Below are positions 20,220 to 22,475 of a stretch of 22,475 nt of DNA, in pieces. Position numbers and translations under genes: made by a program. This stretch comes from a virus. The first letter of the stretch is position 1. Each line of letters begins with the position of its first letter. The notes under the pieces were generated by a model. That model was not told the DNA's origin, ran no database searches, and was given only the letters and a program-made list of their open reading frames with translations. Where the stretch lies: positions 1-22,475 of the IMG/VR virus record IMGVR_UViG_3300032677_001012; one strand, 5' to 3'.

Positions 20220-22364
20220 TTACTCTCCGCGAGCTATTCTTAACCAACGAGTCAACTCATCGCTTTCATTGGTTGCTTTTGGTGTTAATGCTGGAGTATT
20301 GCCTGCCGCAGTTTGTGGACCACCAGGGATACTAGTTGCTGGATTTGGATTCTTTGCTGGATCCTTAGCCGCATCACCTGCTGGTTGTGAAAACTGAGTA
20401 GATGCTGTATCGTGTGATTGATCCATTGCTGTTTGTGCAGGATTTGCATGTTCAGCTTTATCTAAAACAACTTGAGCATGCCCTGTAGCTTTAATCCATT
20501 CTGGATCATCTCCAAAGTCTTGATTCATTGTGTCATGAATTTGTTTAATCAAATCTTGTTGTTCTGGAGTTAATGCTGTTGCATCTGGAGTTGTAGTTCC
20601 TGCTGGAGCAGTTCCGCCACTGTGACCACCTGCTGGAGTTGTAGTTCCTGCTGGAGCAGTTGCGCCGCCACTACTACCTATGGCTAATCCTAATGCACCT
20701 GCACCTAATGCAGTTTTGATTGGATTCTTTTTGATAGTATTTGCTACTGCCGCACCACCTTTGTAAACTTGACGTCCGGCTTTGTTAAGAGCTTTTTCAG
20801 CTCCTGTTGTACCTAAAAACTTGCCACCTGCGCCCATTGCTTGAGGATTTGTTTTGTTTACAACGCCTCTACCAAATGCTTTTGCGCCTTTAGTAAGTGC
20901 ATCATACCATGCTTCGTCAATAGCGGAATCCCATGCTACTGTTTCGAATACATCATTGTCTAATACTTTACCCTCTTCATCAACTACAGTACCGTCTTCT
21001 AACAACCATACACGATAATCTGCGTCTTCTTCTAAACGCCATTGGCCGCTTTCAATCATTGCTAGTTTTTCTGAAAGTGATTTAATGCTTTCAGCAACTG
21101 ATGGAACTGCACCTGCTGGCGCTTCTGGCTCTATTCCCATCTTATCTAAAATGCCTTTAGTCTTAGGTCCAATGATGCCATCAGGAGTTAAACCATTAGC
21201 TTTTTGGAAAGCCATAATTTCTGGTTTACTTGTTGGATATTTGTTAGGATCGTAGCCTAAAGTTTTTGTATCTGCTACTTGTTTAAGTTTATCAACACCG
21301 GCTTGTGCGGCTAAGTTTGTACCAAGTGCAGTAGCACCACGTGCTAATTGAGCGCCTTTGGTAGCACCTTTGATTAATCCGCCAGCAATAGCACCACCAG
21401 GAACTGGCATTGCAAGTGATCCTGCTACATTGCCTGCACCATACAACCATGGACTACGTTTTTCTGCTTCTTTACTTGCGGCTGTTTGTTTTGCTAATTC
21501 GTCTTTGTACTTTCCTGGACCAAACAAACTCTTAGCACCAGCAACAATATTATCACCAGCACCTAGTGTAACACCATTCCATGCTCCGCGTCCGAAATCT
21601 CCAGCATCTGATTTAAATTCATCCCAGCTATATTCTACTAACATTCCGTTAGGAGCATAAAAATAACGTGTATCTTCGTTTACAGCATAACCGAAACTTT
21701 CAACTAGTGTGCTTGAAATACTAACGTCAGATTCTACAATAGATTCTAAAACTGTTTCGTAATCTTCTTGTGGAATTTCAGAAACTGTGCCATCTGCAAG
21801 AACTAATGCCCAGTTATCTTGAGTAAGTTTAACAAGACGTGCTTCTGCAATACTTTCTTTTTTCACTGCAAGTGAAGCTTCTAATTTTGCTACTAAATCT
21901 TGTAATTTTTTAACTGCGTCTGCACTACTGCCTTTTGGACCAGTAGTTGTTCCAGCAGGTGCGGCACCTTGTTGTAATTTTGCTAGATCAACTTTAGTAC
22001 CTTGATCTAATTTCATTCCGAATGGGCCACCTTTAACAGCTTGCCCAGCACCGGTTGATGCTAATGCTTTTGCTAAATCTGGTGCGTAACGTTGAATCCA
22101 GTCGCTTGGCATAACTTTAGGTTGAGGAGTTCCGCCAGTATCTCTAGCACCCATTACATCCATATATTTGACCATTCCGTCTTTACTATCGATAAACGCT
22201 TCGCCTTTTGTATTATCGACGTATTTTTTAATTGTTGCAATATCGTCACCACCGGCAGCAGGATTAGTACCTGTGCTTGTAGTAGTAACAGGTTTGCCCG
22301 AACCATCTGTAACAGGCGCTTCTGAAATAGTGCTTAATTTAGTAAGTATATCTTTTATGTCCAT
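20220..22364 (-). CDS. large Ala/Gly/Thr-rich presumed virion protein with peptidoglycan-binding-like domain
   Basis: 714 residues. Residues about 375-410 (YPTSKPEIMAFQKANGL, then TPDGIIGPKTKGILDKMG) match the PG_binding_1 fold, known to bind peptidoglycan. Two Gly/Ala-rich hydrophobic stretches (about 306-335 and 547-567) could insert in membranes. Three similar short modules with a W/Y-hydrophobic-x-(D/N)-G pattern occur at about 184-196, 233-245 and 450-461. The GTAPAGTTTP linkers at 568-577 and 584-593 are direct repeats. Acidic AESI/VESF/MIES segments could be prohead-protease sites. The features suit a protein packaged in the head and injected, or a tail protein acting at the cell wall. 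No lytic active site is visible. GGGGAA precedes the ATG, and a late-promoter-like AATAAATA lies upstream. Confidence 0.72.
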   Translation of the reverse strand: MDIKDILTKLSTISEAPVTDGSGKPVTTTSTGTNPAAGGDDIATIKKYVDNTKGEAFIDSKDGMVKYMDVMGARDTGGTPQPKVMPSDWIQRYAPDLAKALASTGAGQAVKGGPFGMKLDQGTKVDLAKLQQGAAPAGTTTGPKGSSADAVKKLQDLVAKLEASLAVKKESIAEARLVKLTQDNWALVLADGTVSEIPQEDYETVLESIVESDVSISSTLVESFGYAVNEDTRYFYAPNGMLVEYSWDEFKSDAGDFGRGAWNGVTLGAGDNIVAGAKSLFGPGKYKDELAKQTAASKEAEKRSPWLYGAGNVAGSLAMPVPGGAIAGGLIKGATKGAQLARGATALGTNLAAQAGVDKLKQVADTKTLGYDPNKYPTSKPEIMAFQKANGLTPDGIIGPKTKGILDKMGIEPEAPAGAVPSVAESIKSLSEKLAMIESGQWRLEEDADYRVWLLEDGTVVDEEGKVLDNDVFETVAWDSAIDEAWYDALTKGAKAFGRGVVNKTNPQAMGAGGKFLGTTGAEKALNKAGRQVYKGGAAVANTIKKNPIKTALGAGALGLAIGSSGGATAPAGTTTPAGGHSGGTAPAGTTTPDATALTPEQQDLIKQIHDTMNQDFGDDPEWIKATGHAQVVLDKAEHANPAQTAMDQSHDTASTQFSQPAGDAAKDPAKNPNPATSIPGGPQTAAGNTPALTPKATNESDELTRWLRIARGE
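20585..20661 (-). repeat. two 29-bp direct repeats within the virion-protein gene
   Basis: The same 29 bases occur at 20585-20613 and 20633-20661, a 48-base period. They encode the repeated linker around TAPAGTTTP. Copy number could change by slippage, altering linker length; only two copies are seen. Confidence 0.75.
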
Positions 22365-22382
22365 TTTGTTCCCCGGGTACTA

Positions 22383-22390
22383 TATTTATT
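22383..22390 (-). promoter_or_regulatory. late-promoter-like octamer before the virion-protein gene
   Basis: AATAAATA on the minus strand, one mismatch from the T4 late consensus TATAAATA. It overlaps the stop codon of the preceding gene. A start 6-7 bases downstream would leave a leader of about 12 nt carrying GGGGAA. AT-rich context makes chance occurrence possible. Confidence 0.35.
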
Positions 22391-22475
22391 TTTTCGATTC
22401 GCCGATATTCTTAGGTATATTGCCTGTACGACGGCCACCTGCTTTTCGTATCTTCGCTAATTCTTCTATGCCATG
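22386..22475 (-). CDS. C-terminal end of an upstream gene, unknown product
   Basis: The last 29 codons of a gene that enters from outside the window end at a TAA (22386-22388). The tail is basic (GIEELAKIRKAGGRRTGNIP) and finishes ESKK. The pattern E-E/D-L-x-x-x-x-R-I/K-A is loosely like the end of the next protein (SDELTRWLRIARGE), so the two may be related virion proteins. The frame is open to the window edge; there is not enough for a function. Confidence 0.5.
   Translation of the reverse strand, partial: HGIEELAKIRKAGGRRTGNIPKNIGESKK

Noticed and set aside
21358-21660. Plus-strand frame of 100 codons
   Set aside because: Antisense to the Ala/Gly-rich virion protein; its proline/alanine-rich translation is a product of that codon bias.
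1-22475. tRNA genes, CRISPR arrays, insertion sequences or attachment sites
   Set aside because: Reading both strands I found no cloverleaf with CCA-type acceptor, no regular spaced repeats, no transposase and no integrase.

Overview
The window is a 22.5 kb stretch of an AT-rich, tightly packed bacteriophage genome. It comes from a tailed phage of the T4-like myovirus superfamily and looks most like the marine branch (cyanophage- or pelagiphage-like). The T4-type replication genes support this: a family B DNA polymerase (gp43-like), a sliding clamp (gp45-like), an Rnh/FEN 5' nuclease and a DsbA-like protein. So do the homing endonucleases, the many small ORFans of marine-phage type, and the auxiliary metabolic genes. 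The host cannot be read from the sequence. Every gene I can support lies on the minus strand, so transcription runs from 22475 towards 1. Genes overlap constantly, with at least eight ATGA stop/start junctions. There is no gene-free gap of even 150 bases, and I see no tRNA, CRISPR array or integrase.

Layout in order of transcription. (1) 22475-20220: the end of one gene and a 714-residue Ala/Gly/Thr-rich presumed virion protein with a peptidoglycan-binding-like domain, followed by a hairpin terminator. (2) 20114-16324: DsbA-like protein, DNA polymerase and a short UDP-glucose dehydrogenase-like protein, from a good sigma70-type promoter. (3) 16278-12316: sliding clamp, small membrane protein, a DpdA-like (TGT-family) DNA transglycosylase and a flavin-dependent halogenase, from a second such promoter. 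(4) 12292-5021: a third promoter, then a Gfo/Idh oxidoreductase, an MDR dehydrogenase, small phage-conserved genes, a glycosyltransferase, a cupin, a phosphoribosyltransferase, a HIT protein and small membrane proteins. (5) 4990-1: a fourth promoter, then folE, two ORFans, a homing-endonuclease island, queE, two small genes and the start of rnh.

Two systems stand out. The first is 7-deazaguanine DNA modification. FolE and QueE make precursors of preQ0, DpdA would exchange guanine in DNA for a deazaguanine, and a 131-residue protein at 9337-9732 may be a divergent QueD-like T-fold protein. QueC is not in the window. DpdA is co-transcribed with the clamp, and its C-terminus resembles the clamp-binding tail of the polymerase.

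The second is the homing island in queE (1931-3711). Two endonuclease genes separate a 24-codon in-place remnant of queE from a complete queE. The first 23 codons of the complete gene encode almost the same peptide, but nearly every synonymous codon differs. This looks like a natural 'cut and rescue' arrangement. The second endonuclease has its Shine-Dalgarno sequence buried in a hairpin whose loop contains a late-promoter-like sequence, as in the T4 I-TevI gene. A further regulatory find is a pair of 5-bp-stem/8-nt-loop hairpins upstream of the polymerase gene with nearly identical loops. They have the same geometry as the T4/RB69 gp43 autoregulatory operator.
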